DNA from: an uncultured Pseudomonadota bacterium
Lineage (GTDB): Bacteria; Pseudomonadota; Gammaproteobacteria; Burkholderiales; SG8-39
DNA length: 29,441 bases
NCBI GenBank assembly: GCA_903909415.1
Contig: CAIVVS010000353.1
Location: 1-29,441 of the forward strand
Direction: 5' to 3'
Below, piece by piece: positions 8,363 to 17,763 of this stretch (the first letter of the stretch is position 1; every line of letters begins with the position of its first letter). Under the pieces are notes generated by a model. That model did not search any database. It worked only from the letters and a program-made list of their open reading frames with translations, and was not told the origin of the DNA. The position numbers were made by a program, and so were the translations under genes.

Positions 8363-8965
8363 TCAGAACTGGACCTTAGGGGCCTTGCGTTCCTCGGGCG
8401 ACTCGGTCGCTTCCAGCAGCTCCGCGAGGCGGAAGTTGAAGCTGTTGGCGATCAGGTTGGACGGGAAGGACTCGACCTGGTTGTTGTAGGCCATCACCGC
8501 GTCGTTGTAGCCCTGGCGCGCGAACGCGACCTTGTTCTCGGTGCTGGTCAGTTCCTCCTGCAGCGCGAGCATGTTCTGGTTGGCCTTGAGCTCGGGGTAG
8601 GCCTCGGCCAGCGCGAACAGCCGGCCCAGGCCGCCGGTCAGCGCGGCGTCCGCTGTGGCCAGCTGCTGCATGGAGGCGGGGTCGCCCGGGTTGGCCGCCG
8701 CCTGGCTGGCCGCCTTGGAGGCGAAATTGCGCGCGGCGATCACCGCTTCGAGCGTCTCGCGCTCGTGCTTCATGTAGCCCTTGGCGACCTCGACCAGGTT
8801 GGGGATCAGGTCGTAGCGGCGCTTGAGCTGGATGTCGATCTGCGCGAACTGGTTCTTGAACCGGTTGCGCAGCTGCACCAGGCCGTTGTACAGCCCGGCC
8901 ACCCAGGCGACCAGCGCCAGCAGGCCCGCCAGAAAGACGATGATGACGATCAGCCCGGTTCCCAT
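8363..8965 (-). CDS. lemA: LemA family protein
   Basis: The product is 200 residues with an N-terminal membrane anchor (about 4-26), then the hallmark LemA helix (LRNRFKNQFAQIDIQLKRR, then YDLIPNLVE) and the C-terminal YNNQVESFPSNLIA block. LemA proteins are membrane-anchored helical bundles, generally with the anchor at the N-terminus; their biochemical role is poorly defined. ATG 8965 has an AGGAG 9 nt upstream. The gene is first in a two-gene unit with the M48 peptidase. A divergent lemA-type gene with a lipobox occurs at 20513, but the two share only the family core. Confidence 0.93.
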   Translation of the reverse strand: MGTGLIVIIVFLAGLLALVAWVAGLYNGLVQLRNRFKNQFAQIDIQLKRRYDLIPNLVEVAKGYMKHERETLEAVIAARNFASKAASQAAANPGDPASMQQLATADAALTGGLGRLFALAEAYPELKANQNMLALQEELTSTENKVAFARQGYNDAVMAYNNQVESFPSNLIANSFNFRLAELLEATESPEERKAPKVQF

Positions 8966-8995
8966 GATGCGTACTCCTGCGTAGGTCAGGCGGGC

Positions 8996-9024
8996 ATTGT
9001 CCGGTGGCGCGGACGCCGGTGCAA
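8996..9024 (-). promoter_or_regulatory. candidate sigma-70 promoter for lemA-M48
   Basis: On the minus strand TTGCAC, a 17-bp spacer and GACAAT stand about 25 nt upstream of the lemA ribosome site region. Only TTG of the -35 matches well, and the -10 matches 4 of 6. Spacing and position are good, but this is unproven. No convincing promoter for the rightward Rieske gene was found in the same 204-bp divergent gap. Confidence 0.35.
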
Positions 9025-9169
9025 GGGGCGGGACGGACTTTTACACGCGCTTGGTGCGCCGCGCACCCGCGCGGGGCGGGGTGCCCATTCCGGCGCGAGC
9101 CGCGATACACTGGCTGTTCCGTCGCCGCCACGTCCGGCTGCGCGCATACAGCAGGAAAGCCGACCCGCC

Positions 9170-10462
9170 ATGTACATCACAGACACCGTCATCGGCCCCA
9201 TCGGAACCCACGCCCGGGACCTGGAGGGCGCGGACCTGAAATGGCCCGCCGCCGGCCTCACCGAAGTCCCGGACTGGATCTACACCAGTCCCGAGGTCTA
9301 CCAGCGCGAAGTCGAGCGCATCTTCCACGGCCCCACCTGGAACTACGTCGCGCTCGAAGCCGAGATACCCAAGCCAGGCGACTACAAGCGCTCCTACGTC
9401 GGCCCCACGCCGGTGGTGGTGGCGCGCGACGTCGACGGCAGCGTGCACGTGTTCGAGAACCGCTGCGCCCACCGGGGCGTGGAGTTCTGCCGCGAGCCGC
9501 GCGGCAACGTGTCCGAGTTCGTCTGCCCCTACCACCAGTGGTCCTACGACCTGCGTGGCAACCTCCAGGGCGTGCCGTTCCGGCGCGGCGAGAAAGGCAA
9601 GGGCGGCGGCATGCCGGCCGACTTCCAGAACGCGGACCACGGGCTGAAGCAGCTCACCGTGACGGTGCTGCACGGCGTGGTGTTCGCGTCCTTCGCGAAG
9701 GAACTGGAGCCGATCGAGCAGTACCTGGGCGAGGAAACCCTGCACCACTTCGAGGTGGTGTTCAAGAACCGCAAGGTCCGCATCCACGGCTACTACCGCA
9801 ACGAGCTGCAGGGCAACTGGAAGCTGTACCACGAGAACCTGAAGGACCCGTACCACGCGACCCTGCTGCACGCCTTCCTGGTGACCTTCGGCCTGATGGT
9901 GGCCGGCAGCAAGTCCGCGATGATCGCCGACCCGACCGGCCGCCACGGCACCATGGCCTCGTCCAAGCCGGACAACATCGACTCGGTGGTGGACGCCGGC
10001 ACCAAGAAGGAAATGCGCGCCTTCCGCGACGACCTGAAGCTCGCCGACCCGCGTTTCCTCAAGTACGTGCGCGAGTTCGACTCGCCCTGGTCGGTGACCA
10101 TGCAGACCATCTGGCCCAACCTGGTGGTGCAGCGCGAGCTCAACACCCTGGGCGTGCGCCAGATCATCCCGAACGGCCCGCACAGCCAGATCATGATGTG
10201 GACCGCCTTCGGCTACGAGGACGACACCGACGAGATGACCAACCACCGCCTGCGGCAGTCGAACCTGATGGGCCCGGCGGGCTTCCTCGGCGTCGAGGAC
10301 AACGAGGCGATCCGCTTCGAGCAGGAAGGCATGCGCCGCGCGCCCACCGACATTGGCCTGCTCAAGCTGGGCGGCGACACCGAGGGCACGACCGGTTCGC
10401 TGATCGATGAATCCGCGATACGGGCGATGTACCGCCAGTACCGCGAAACGATGGGGTTTTGA
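9170..10462 (+). CDS. Rieske aromatic-ring hydroxylase, alpha subunit
   Basis: The product is the 430-residue catalytic subunit of a ring-hydroxylating oxygenase. The Rieske [2Fe-2S] ligands are C99, H101, C119 and H122 (CAH...CPYH). The mononuclear iron site follows in NWKLYHENLKDPYH: H229 and H234, with bridging D226; D377 is the probable third ligand. The pattern, including GVPFRRG and RLRQSNLMGPAGF, resembles NagG, the large subunit of salicylate 5-hydroxylase, and related aryl-acid hydroxylases. ATG 9170 follows GCAGGAAAG; the frame is open further upstream, but that part has no Rieske homology and runs antisense into lemA. The beta subunit follows directly. No ferredoxin or reductase gene is in the window, so electrons must come from elsewhere. 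The substrate is not determined. Confidence 0.92.
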   Translation: MYITDTVIGPIGTHARDLEGADLKWPAAGLTEVPDWIYTSPEVYQREVERIFHGPTWNYVALEAEIPKPGDYKRSYVGPTPVVVARDVDGSVHVFENRCAHRGVEFCREPRGNVSEFVCPYHQWSYDLRGNLQGVPFRRGEKGKGGGMPADFQNADHGLKQLTVTVLHGVVFASFAKELEPIEQYLGEETLHHFEVVFKNRKVRIHGYYRNELQGNWKLYHENLKDPYHATLLHAFLVTFGLMVAGSKSAMIADPTGRHGTMASSKPDNIDSVVDAGTKKEMRAFRDDLKLADPRFLKYVREFDSPWSVTMQTIWPNLVVQRELNTLGVRQIIPNGPHSQIMMWTAFGYEDDTDEMTNHRLRQSNLMGPAGFLGVEDNEAIRFEQEGMRRAPTDIGLLKLGGDTEGTTGSLIDESAIRAMYRQYRETMGF

Positions 10463-10464
10463 CC

Positions 10465-10986
10465 ATGTATCCGGGATTCGAGGGCAAGCCGGTCGATCCG
10501 CGCGTCGCGCGCGAGCTGCGGCTGGAGATCGAGGAGTTCAACACCGAGTACGGCCTGGCGCTGGACCGCTTCGAGCTGGAGTCCTGGCCGGAGTTCTTCA
10601 CCGAGGACGCCATGTACCGCGTCACCGGCCGCGAGAACGCCGACGCCGGGCTGCCGGTGGGCCTGGTGTGGTGCGACAGCAAGGCGATGCTGCGCGACCG
10701 CGCCTTCGCCATCAAGAACACCACCATGTTCGCGCCGCGCTACATCCAGCACTTCATCACCAACGTGCGCGTGATGTCGGTGGAAGGCGCGCCGGGCGGC
10801 GAACGGGTGCGCGCGCAGGCCAACTACATGGTGCTGCAGACCCTGGTCGAGGGCCCCACCACCATCCACCAGTCCGGGCGCTATTTCGACGTGTTCTTGC
10901 GCGGCGAGTCTGGCCTGCTGCTGGCCGAGCGCCAGTGCGTGTACGACACGCTGATCATCGCCAACGACCTGGTCTACCCGGTCTGA
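10465..10986 (+). CDS. Rieske oxygenase beta (small) subunit
   Basis: The product is 173 residues of the SnoaL/NTF2-like cone fold typical of ring-hydroxylase beta subunits. The N-terminal block EIEEFNTEYGLALDRFELES followed by WPEFFTEDA and the central SKAMLRDR and APRYIQHFITNVRV match the NagH-like family. Beta subunits carry no cofactor and build the alpha3beta3 hexamer. ATG 10465 begins 2 nt after the alpha stop codon; a TTG at 10459 overlaps the alpha gene and is the weaker choice. Close coupling to alpha indicates equal expression of the two subunits. The next gene starts 81 nt later. Confidence 0.9.
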   Translation: MYPGFEGKPVDPRVARELRLEIEEFNTEYGLALDRFELESWPEFFTEDAMYRVTGRENADAGLPVGLVWCDSKAMLRDRAFAIKNTTMFAPRYIQHFITNVRVMSVEGAPGGERVRAQANYMVLQTLVEGPTTIHQSGRYFDVFLRGESGLLLAERQCVYDTLIIANDLVYPV

Positions 10987-11067
10987 ACGGAGCAGCGCGC
11001 CGCGGCCGGGGCCGGGGCGTCCAACCATTTCGCCGGGCTTTTGCCGGCTCAACAGGGGGCAGTGAAG

Positions 11068-12159
11068 ATGAAACGTCGTGACTTTCTGACCAAGGCCGGT
11101 GCGGGCGCCGCCCTTGGCGCCGTTGCCGCGCCGGCGATCGCGCAAAACGCACCGACGGTGCGCTGGCGCCTGCAGACCAGCTGGCCCAAGAGCCTGGACA
11201 CCACCCATGGTGGCGTCGAGGCGATGGCCAGGCGGGTGCTGGCCTTGACCGAGGGCAAGTTCGACATCCGCGTGGCCCCGGCCGGTGAATTCGTGCCCGG
11301 GTTGCAGGTGTTCGACGCGGTCGGTTCGGGCTCGATCGAGGCCTGCCACACGCTGTCGTCTTTCTTCATCGGCAAGCATCCCGCGCTGGCGTTTGATTCG
11401 GGCATGCCCTTCGGCCTGAACCAGCGCCAGCAGAGCGCCTGGATGAACTGGGGCGGCGGCCTGGAGATGACGCGCGAGATCTTCAAGCAGTTCGGCATCA
11501 TCAACTTCTCCTGCGGCAACGTGGGCGTGCAGATGGGCGGCTTCTACCGCAAGGAGATCAAGTCGGTGGCCGACCTCAAGGGCCTGAAGATGCGCGTCGG
11601 CGGGATCGGCGGCACCATCATGGCCAAGCTGGGCGTGATACCGCAGCAGATCGCCCCGGGCGAGATCTATCCTGCGCTTGAGAAGGGCGTTATCGACGCC
11701 GCCGAGTTCATCGGGCCGCACGACGACGAGAAGCTCGGCCTGCACAAGGTCGCGAAGTTCTACTACTATCCCGGCTGGTGGGAGGGCAGCGCCCAGAACA
11801 CCATGCTGGTGAACATCAAGGCCTGGGAAGCGCTGCCCAAGGCCTTCCAGGAGGCGCTGGAAGTGGCCGCGCTCGCGCAGGACGCCACCATGACGGCGAA
11901 CTACGACGTGAAGAACCCGATCGCGCTGAAGAAGCTGATCGGCGCCGGCACGCAGCTGCGCGCCTTCCCCAAGCCGGTGATGGACGCCTGCTACAAGGCG
12001 ACCGGCGAGGTGATGGCCGAACTGTCCGAGAAGAACGCCGACTTCAAGCGCATCTACGACCAGTGGAGCAAGTTCCGCGACGAGCAGAACCTCTGGTTCC
12101 GTGTCGCCGAGAACACGCTCGACCAGTACCGTTACGCGGCATCCGCCGCCAAGAAGTAA
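11068..12159 (+). CDS. TRAP transporter periplasmic receptor, DctP family
   Basis: The product is 363 residues with a Tat signal (KRRDFLTKAGAG, cleavage near AIA-Q26), so it may be exported folded. The body is the DctP fold of TRAP receptors of the mannitol/chloroaromatic (TakP-like) branch. R176 in GLKMRVGG is the conserved arginine that clamps a substrate carboxylate. ATG 11068 is chosen over an upstream TTG (11041) because the twin-arginine sequence starts there and a purine-rich site (CAGGGGGCAG) precedes it. No DctQ or DctM membrane gene is present nearby. Its position between Rieske and Mo-hydroxylase genes suggests it captures the aromatic acid that they oxidise (inference). Confidence 0.92.
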   Translation: MKRRDFLTKAGAGAALGAVAAPAIAQNAPTVRWRLQTSWPKSLDTTHGGVEAMARRVLALTEGKFDIRVAPAGEFVPGLQVFDAVGSGSIEACHTLSSFFIGKHPALAFDSGMPFGLNQRQQSAWMNWGGGLEMTREIFKQFGIINFSCGNVGVQMGGFYRKEIKSVADLKGLKMRVGGIGGTIMAKLGVIPQQIAPGEIYPALEKGVIDAAEFIGPHDDEKLGLHKVAKFYYYPGWWEGSAQNTMLVNIKAWEALPKAFQEALEVAALAQDATMTANYDVKNPIALKKLIGAGTQLRAFPKPVMDACYKATGEVMAELSEKNADFKRIYDQWSKFRDEQNLWFRVAENTLDQYRYAASAAKK

Positions 12160-12175
12160 GCGGGCAGGGAAGCAA

Positions 12176-12213
12176 CCGGGGCGCGGGCGGGAGTCCTTCC
12201 CTCCGCGCCCCGG
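12176..12213 (+). other. intercistronic hairpin after the TRAP receptor gene
   Basis: CCGGGGCGCG (12176-12185) and CGCGCCCCGG (12204-12213) form a perfect 10-bp stem around an 18-nt loop. There is no U-tract, and the next gene's AGGAGG follows immediately. Such hairpins after receptor genes often stabilise the upstream mRNA or partly stop transcription, giving more receptor than enzyme. Confidence 0.55.
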
Positions 12214-12234
12214 GGCATTCAGGAGGAGCAACAC

Positions 12235-14613
12235 ATGGCCGAACACGGCAAGCCCGGACAGGGCATAGGCGCGCGACTCAGGCGCAAGGAAGACGTCCGC
12301 CACCTGCACGGCCGCGGCCAGTACGTCTCGGACATGATGCTGCCGGGCCAGAAGGAAGTGCACTTCCTGCGCAGCCCGGTCGCCCACGGACGCATCAAGG
12401 CGATCCGCAAGCCCGCCGGTTCCGCCGGCATGGTGTTCACCCGCGAGGACCTGGCCGAGGCGCGCGACATCGTCGCCGACTCCACCATCCCCGGCTACAA
12501 GTTGTCAGGCCAGCCGCCGCTGGCGCACGGCAAGGTGCGTTTCGTCGGCGAGCCGGTGGTCATGTGCGTGGGCCGCACCCGCGCCGAGGCCGAGGACCTC
12601 TCGGAACTGGTCGAGATGGACATCGAGGAACTCCCCGCGCTGGTCGAGTCCGATGCCGCCCGCGCCGAAAAGGAGGTGCGCGTCCACGAGGACTGGGACG
12701 ACAACCTGTTCGTGACCCTCAAGGCCGACAACGGCTTCGAGGAGCGGATGAAGAAGGCCACCGTGGTCGTGCGCCGCGAGATCGAGCTCTCGCGCCAGGC
12801 GATGGTGCCCATGGAAGGCAAGGCGGTGGTGGCGTACTGGGACGAGCGCGCCGACCAGCTGATCATGTACTACTCGACCCAGACCCCGCACATCGTGCGC
12901 ACCGGCATCGCGCAGTTCCTGGGCATCCAGGAGGCGCAGGTGCGCATCATCGCCCCCGACGTGGGCGGCGGCTTCGGCTACAAGGTCATCGTGCACCCCG
13001 AGGAACTCGCGGTGGCGTGGCTGGCGCTCAAGTACCGCACGCCGTTCCGCTGGATCGAGGACCGCCGCGAGCACCTGGTGTCCGGCGCCAACGCGCGCCA
13101 GCACCGCTACCGCCTGACGGGCTACGCCGACGACAAGGGGCGGCTGCTCGCGCTGGACGCCGAGATCACCATCGACGGCGGCGCGTACTCGAACTGGCCG
13201 TTCACCATCGCGCTGGAGCCGGGCCAGGCCATCGGCAACCTGCCAGGGCCGTACGACTTCCAGGGTTACCGCTGCACCACCTACTGCGTGGCGACCAACA
13301 AGCCCGGCTTCATGCCCTACCGCGGCGTGGCGCGCACCGGCGTGTGCTTTGCGATGGAACTGCTGATGGACGGCATCGCCCGCGCGGTGGACCGTGACCC
13401 CTACCAGGTGCGCATGGACAACCTGGTGCGCCCGGAGCAGATGCCCTACGACAACGTGATGAAGAAGCACTACGACAGCGGCGACTACCCGCAGGCGCTC
13501 AAGACCGCGCGCGAGAAGCTCGACGCCGACATGTGGCTGGAGCGCCAGAAGGAAGGCCTGCCCGACGGGCGCAAGATCGGCATCGGCTTCGCGTCCTACT
13601 GCGAGCAGTCGGCGCACGGCACCAGCGTGTTCGCCACCTGGGGCCTGCCCCTGGTGCCGGGCTACGACCAGTCCGCGGTGAAGCTCACCCCGGACGGCGG
13701 GCTTGAGGTGCGCGTGGGCGTGCATTCGCACGGCCAGGGCATGGAGACCACCATCGCGCAGGTCGCGCACGAGATCCTCGGCATCGACGTGGCGCGCATC
13801 AAGGTCACGCACGGCGACACCGGCACCACGCCGTACTCCACCGGGACCTACGCCTCGCGCTCCATCGTGATGGCGGGCGGGGCGACGGCGAATGCCTGCC
13901 GCGAGCTCGTGCCGCGCGTGGTGCACATCGGCGCGCACCTGCTGGGCATCAAGACGGAGGAAGCGCGCTTCGACAAGGTGCAGGGCGTGGTCGGCCCGGA
14001 CGGCAAGGCCGTCACGCTCAAGGCGGTGTGCGAGGCCTGGTACCTGCGGCCGGACCGCGCGCCGCTGGACGTGGACCGGCGCGGGCTGGAAGCCAGCATG
14101 AGCTACAAGCCGGTGCGTGACACCGGCGCCTTCAGCTACGCCTCGCACGCGGTGGCGGTGGCGGTGGACACCGAGACCGGCCAGGTCGAGATCCTCGACT
14201 ACGTGATCGTCGAGGACTGCGGCACGCTGGTGAACCCGATGGTGGTCGAGGGCCAGACCATAGGCGGCATCGCGCAGGGCATCGGCACCGCCATGTACGA
14301 GGAGATCGAGTACGACGCCAACGGCCAGCCGAACGCGTCCACGCTCGCGGACTACATGCTGCCCGGCCCGACGGAAGTGCCGAACATGCGCATCTTCCAC
14401 ATGGAAACCCCGTCGCCCTACACCGAGTTCGGCATCAAGGGCATGGGCGAGGGCGGGGCGATCGCGCCGCCTGCCGTGATCTTCAACGCGGTGAACGATG
14501 CATTGCGTTCCGACCGGGTCGAGATCGCGCGCACGCCGCTGACGCCGGAACGCCTGCTGGAGGCGATCGAGAAGGCTCGCCAGTCGTCGATCCCCAAACG
14601 GGAGGCCGCATGA
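12235..14613 (+). CDS. molybdenum hydroxylase large subunit (xanthine dehydrogenase family)
   Basis: The 792-residue molybdopterin-binding subunit should hydroxylate an aromatic or N-heterocyclic carbon, or oxidise an aldehyde, with water as oxygen source. Visible motifs are GGGFGYK near residue 245 for cofactor binding, YRGVAR at 362-367 at the active-site loop, and GMGEGG with the catalytic base E739. The active-site loop is neither the AYRCSFR of true CO dehydrogenase nor the usual YRGAGR of the form II group. A strong AGGAGG precedes ATG 12235. The stop overlaps the first mini-ORF by ATGA, and the FAD and iron-sulfur subunits follow. The enzyme is therefore complete, in the uncommon order large-medium-small. 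Substrate unknown. Confidence 0.92.
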   Translation: MAEHGKPGQGIGARLRRKEDVRHLHGRGQYVSDMMLPGQKEVHFLRSPVAHGRIKAIRKPAGSAGMVFTREDLAEARDIVADSTIPGYKLSGQPPLAHGKVRFVGEPVVMCVGRTRAEAEDLSELVEMDIEELPALVESDAARAEKEVRVHEDWDDNLFVTLKADNGFEERMKKATVVVRREIELSRQAMVPMEGKAVVAYWDERADQLIMYYSTQTPHIVRTGIAQFLGIQEAQVRIIAPDVGGGFGYKVIVHPEELAVAWLALKYRTPFRWIEDRREHLVSGANARQHRYRLTGYADDKGRLLALDAEITIDGGAYSNWPFTIALEPGQAIGNLPGPYDFQGYRCTTYCVATNKPGFMPYRGVARTGVCFAMELLMDGIARAVDRDPYQVRMDNLVRPEQMPYDNVMKKHYDSGDYPQALKTAREKLDADMWLERQKEGLPDGRKIGIGFASYCEQSAHGTSVFATWGLPLVPGYDQSAVKLTPDGGLEVRVGVHSHGQGMETTIAQVAHEILGIDVARIKVTHGDTGTTPYSTGTYASRSIVMAGGATANACRELVPRVVHIGAHLLGIKTEEARFDKVQGVVGPDGKAVTLKAVCEAWYLRPDRAPLDVDRRGLEASMSYKPVRDTGAFSYASHAVAVAVDTETGQVEILDYVIVEDCGTLVNPMVVEGQTIGGIAQGIGTAMYEEIEYDANGQPNASTLADYMLPGPTEVPNMRIFHMETPSPYTEFGIKGMGEGGAIAPPAVIFNAVNDALRSDRVEIARTPLTPERLLEAIEKARQSSIPKREAA

Positions 14614-14654
14614 GCGAGCCGACCGTTTTCGTAACGACCTTGGAGGCCGCATGA
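14610..14654 (+). CDS. mini-ORF 1 of the repeat (14 aa)
   Basis: ATG 14610 overlaps the large-subunit stop by ATGA, has GGAGG 5 nt upstream and encodes MSEPTVFVTTLEAA. Its stop overlaps the start of mini-ORF 2 by ATGA. Start, ribosome site and stop are all in place, so it should be translated by coupling. Whether the peptide matters or only passes ribosomes on is unknown. Confidence 0.55.
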   Translation: MSEPTVFVTTLEAA

Positions 14655-14695
14655 GCGAGCCGACCGTTTTCGTAACGACCTTGGAGGCGGCATGA
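14651..14695 (+). CDS. mini-ORF 2 of the repeat (14 aa)
   Basis: This encodes the same peptide as mini-ORF 1 (MSEPTVFVTTLEAA), with GGAGG at 14642-14646 before its ATG. Its stop TGA overlaps the ATG of the FAD subunit (14692) by ATGA. It therefore forms the last relay step between the large- and medium-subunit genes. Confidence 0.55.
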   Translation: MSEPTVFVTTLEAA

Positions 14696-15512
14696 AGGCG
14701 GCGCAGTTTTCCTACCTTCGGGCTGCGGACGTCGCGGCTGCAGTCGCGGCGCTGGCCGCGGGCGGCGGCGAGGCCAAGGCCTTCGGCGGCGGCCAGTCGC
14801 TCGGGCCCATGCTCAACCTGCGCCTGGCGCGTCCCGCGCAGCTGGTGGATGTGGGCAGGCTCGCATCGCTGAAGACGGTCACGCCGCAGGGCAACGGCTG
14901 GCGCATCGGCGGGGCGGTGACGCACGCGATGCTGGAAGACCAGCCGCTGGCCGGCTGCGAGATGATCGCTGCGGTGGCCGGCAACATCGCGTACCGCGCG
15001 ATCCGCAACCGCGGCACCGTGGGCGGCAGCCTCGCCCACGCCGATCCCGCGGCCGACTGGCCGCTGGCCTTCGCCGCGCTGGGCGCGAGCCTGCTGCTCG
15101 CCGGCCCGAAGGGCGAGCGCAGCGTGCCGGCCGACGGCTTCATGACCGGCGCCTTCGCCACGCAACTGCGCGAGGACGAACTCATCGCCGCGGTGGACGT
15201 CACGAAGCCCGGCGAGGGTTACCGCTGGGGCTACTGGAAGTTCTGCCGCAAGACCGGCGAGTTCCCCGAAGCCAGTGCCGCGCTGCTGCTGGACCCGTCG
15301 CGCAAGCTCGCGCGCCTGTTCATGGGCGCGCTGGACGGCCCGCCGAAGGAACTGCCGCTGCTCGCGCGTGACATCGCGCTGCGCGGCGAGCAGGCGGTGT
15401 CGGAACTGTCCGTGAGCGCCGCGTTCGATGCGGCCGGACTGACCTTCTCGGGACCGGTGCGTACCTTGCGCGTGACCGCGGTGCGGCGCGCCGTGAAGAT
15501 GGCGGTGGGATC

Positions 15513-15516
<4 letters not shown>
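14692..15516 (+). CDS. molybdenum hydroxylase FAD-binding medium subunit
   Basis: The product is 274 residues of the CoxM/CutM family. It carries FAD and passes electrons from the iron-sulfur subunit to an acceptor. The two pyrophosphate-binding motifs are FGGGQS (31-36) and RGTVGGS (107-113), the latter followed by LAHADPAAD. The C-terminal CO-dehydrogenase-flavoprotein domain follows (about 165-274). ATG 14692 has GGAGG 5 nt upstream in the partial third repeat unit. The stop overlaps the small subunit start by ATGA, so stoichiometric synthesis is expected. Length is normal for the family (about 270-290). Confidence 0.93.
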
Positions 15517-16697
<1,181 letters not shown>

Positions 16698-16741
16698 GGC
16701 CCGGCGGATTCCGAAAACTTCAACATAAACAGGGGGTTATC

Positions 16742-17752
16742 ATGTTTTCGATGAAAATCGTACGCGCATCGCTCGCCGCAGTCCTGATGGCCGCCGCACC
16801 CTGGGCCGCCGCCCAGACCGAGAAGATCACGTTGCGCCTGGACTGGGTGCCATGGGGCACGCATGCGCCCTTCCACCTGGCGCAGTCCAAGGGCTGGTTC
16901 AAGGACGCCGGGCTGGACGTGGAGATCGAGGATGGAAACGGCTCGGTGACCACGGTGCAGCTGGTGGGCAATTCCAAGTTCGACGTCGGCCACGCGTCGC
17001 TCGCGCCCATGATCATCGCCCGCGACAAGGGCCTGGCGATCAAGGGCATCGCGGTGTTCGTGCGCAAGAACGACATCGCGCTGCTGGTGCCGCGCGGCGG
17101 CAGCATCAAGAGCCCGGCCGACCTCGCCGGCAAGAAGCTGATCTACACCGCCGGCTCGCTGGAGGCCCCGTTCCTGGACGCCTTCCTCGCCGCGGGCAAG
17201 CTGAAGCGCGACCAGGTCGAACTGGTCGCGGTGGACGCCGCCGCGAAGGTGCCGACCTACCTCGCCAACCGCGGTGACGCGGTGTTCTCCAGCGCGCCCT
17301 TCGTGCTGCCCATCGTTGCCGGTCCGAGGGCGTCCGAGGGCGTGATGTTCGGCGACTACGGCCTGAGCTTCCCCGGATTCGGCCTGGTGGCCTCGGAAGA
17401 GAAGATCAAGGCGCGTGGCCCGGCGCTGCGCCGCTTCGCCAGCGTCGTGGCGGGTGCCTGGACCTACATCATCAACGGCAAGCAGGACGAGGCCGTGGCC
17501 GCGGTCATCGCCGCGCGCCCGCAGGCCAAGCTCGACCCGAAGGTGCTGCGCGGCCAGATCGACGGCTCCGCGGCGCTGTTCAACACCCCGGCCTCGGCCA
17601 ACATGCCGGTGGGCTTCATGGCCGACGCCGACATGGCGACCGGCATCAAGACCCTGACCGACGGCAAGCTGATCTCCGGCGGCAAGTCCGCGGACTTCTA
17701 CACCAACGACCTGCTCGACCCCGCGCTGATCAAGAGGATCTCGGGCCGCTGA
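16742..17752 (+). CDS. ABC transporter receptor, NMT1/SsuA-like
   Basis: The product is 336 residues with a Sec signal peptide (about 1-24, ending AAA-Q). It is an NMT1/THI5-like periplasmic binding protein, shown by LRLDWVPWGTHAPFHLAQSK followed by GWFKDAGLDVEI near the N-terminus. This family binds pyrimidine precursors, sulfonates, nitrate or small aromatic acids. ATG 16742 follows CAGGGGG at normal distance. No permease or ATPase gene is adjacent, which is odd for an ABC system. Placement directly after the hydroxylase genes suggests uptake of the pathway substrate or a relative (inference). Confidence 0.9.
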   Translation: MFSMKIVRASLAAVLMAAAPWAAAQTEKITLRLDWVPWGTHAPFHLAQSKGWFKDAGLDVEIEDGNGSVTTVQLVGNSKFDVGHASLAPMIIARDKGLAIKGIAVFVRKNDIALLVPRGGSIKSPADLAGKKLIYTAGSLEAPFLDAFLAAGKLKRDQVELVAVDAAAKVPTYLANRGDAVFSSAPFVLPIVAGPRASEGVMFGDYGLSFPGFGLVASEEKIKARGPALRRFASVVAGAWTYIINGKQDEAVAAVIAARPQAKLDPKVLRGQIDGSAALFNTPASANMPVGFMADADMATGIKTLTDGKLISGGKSADFYTNDLLDPALIKRISGR

Positions 17753-17763
17753 GCGTCCCGAAC

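Larger units (their letters stand above)
14601..14695 (+). repeat. 41-bp perfect tandem direct repeat, two copies plus a partial third
   Basis: Bases 14601-14641 and 14642-14682 are identical. A third partial copy (14683-14695) matches GGAGGCCGCATGA except for one base. Each unit starts with the ribosome site GGAGG and contains an ATGA stop/start overlap. Because 41 is not a multiple of three, every unit closes the frame of the previous one and opens a new one. Confidence 0.95.

Noticed and set aside
9083..9111. A -10-like TACACT as promoter for the Rieske operon.
   Set aside because: No acceptable -35 stands 16-18 bp upstream; the match alone is too weak.
8765..9169. An N-terminal extension of the Rieske alpha subunit by about 135 codons.
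   Set aside because: The stretch runs antisense through lemA and the divergent promoter region and has no family similarity; ATG 9170 has a ribosome site and matches the family N-terminus.
11030..11050. A GCCGG/CCGGC stem-loop before the TRAP receptor gene.
   Set aside because: The 5-bp stem is too short to separate from background.
17322..17341. A 10-bp tandem repeat (GTCCGAGGGC twice) inside the NMT1-type receptor gene.
   Set aside because: The reading frame and family sequence stay intact across it and 10 bp is not a codon multiple, so an insertion would have broken the gene; it is probably chance in GC-rich coding DNA.
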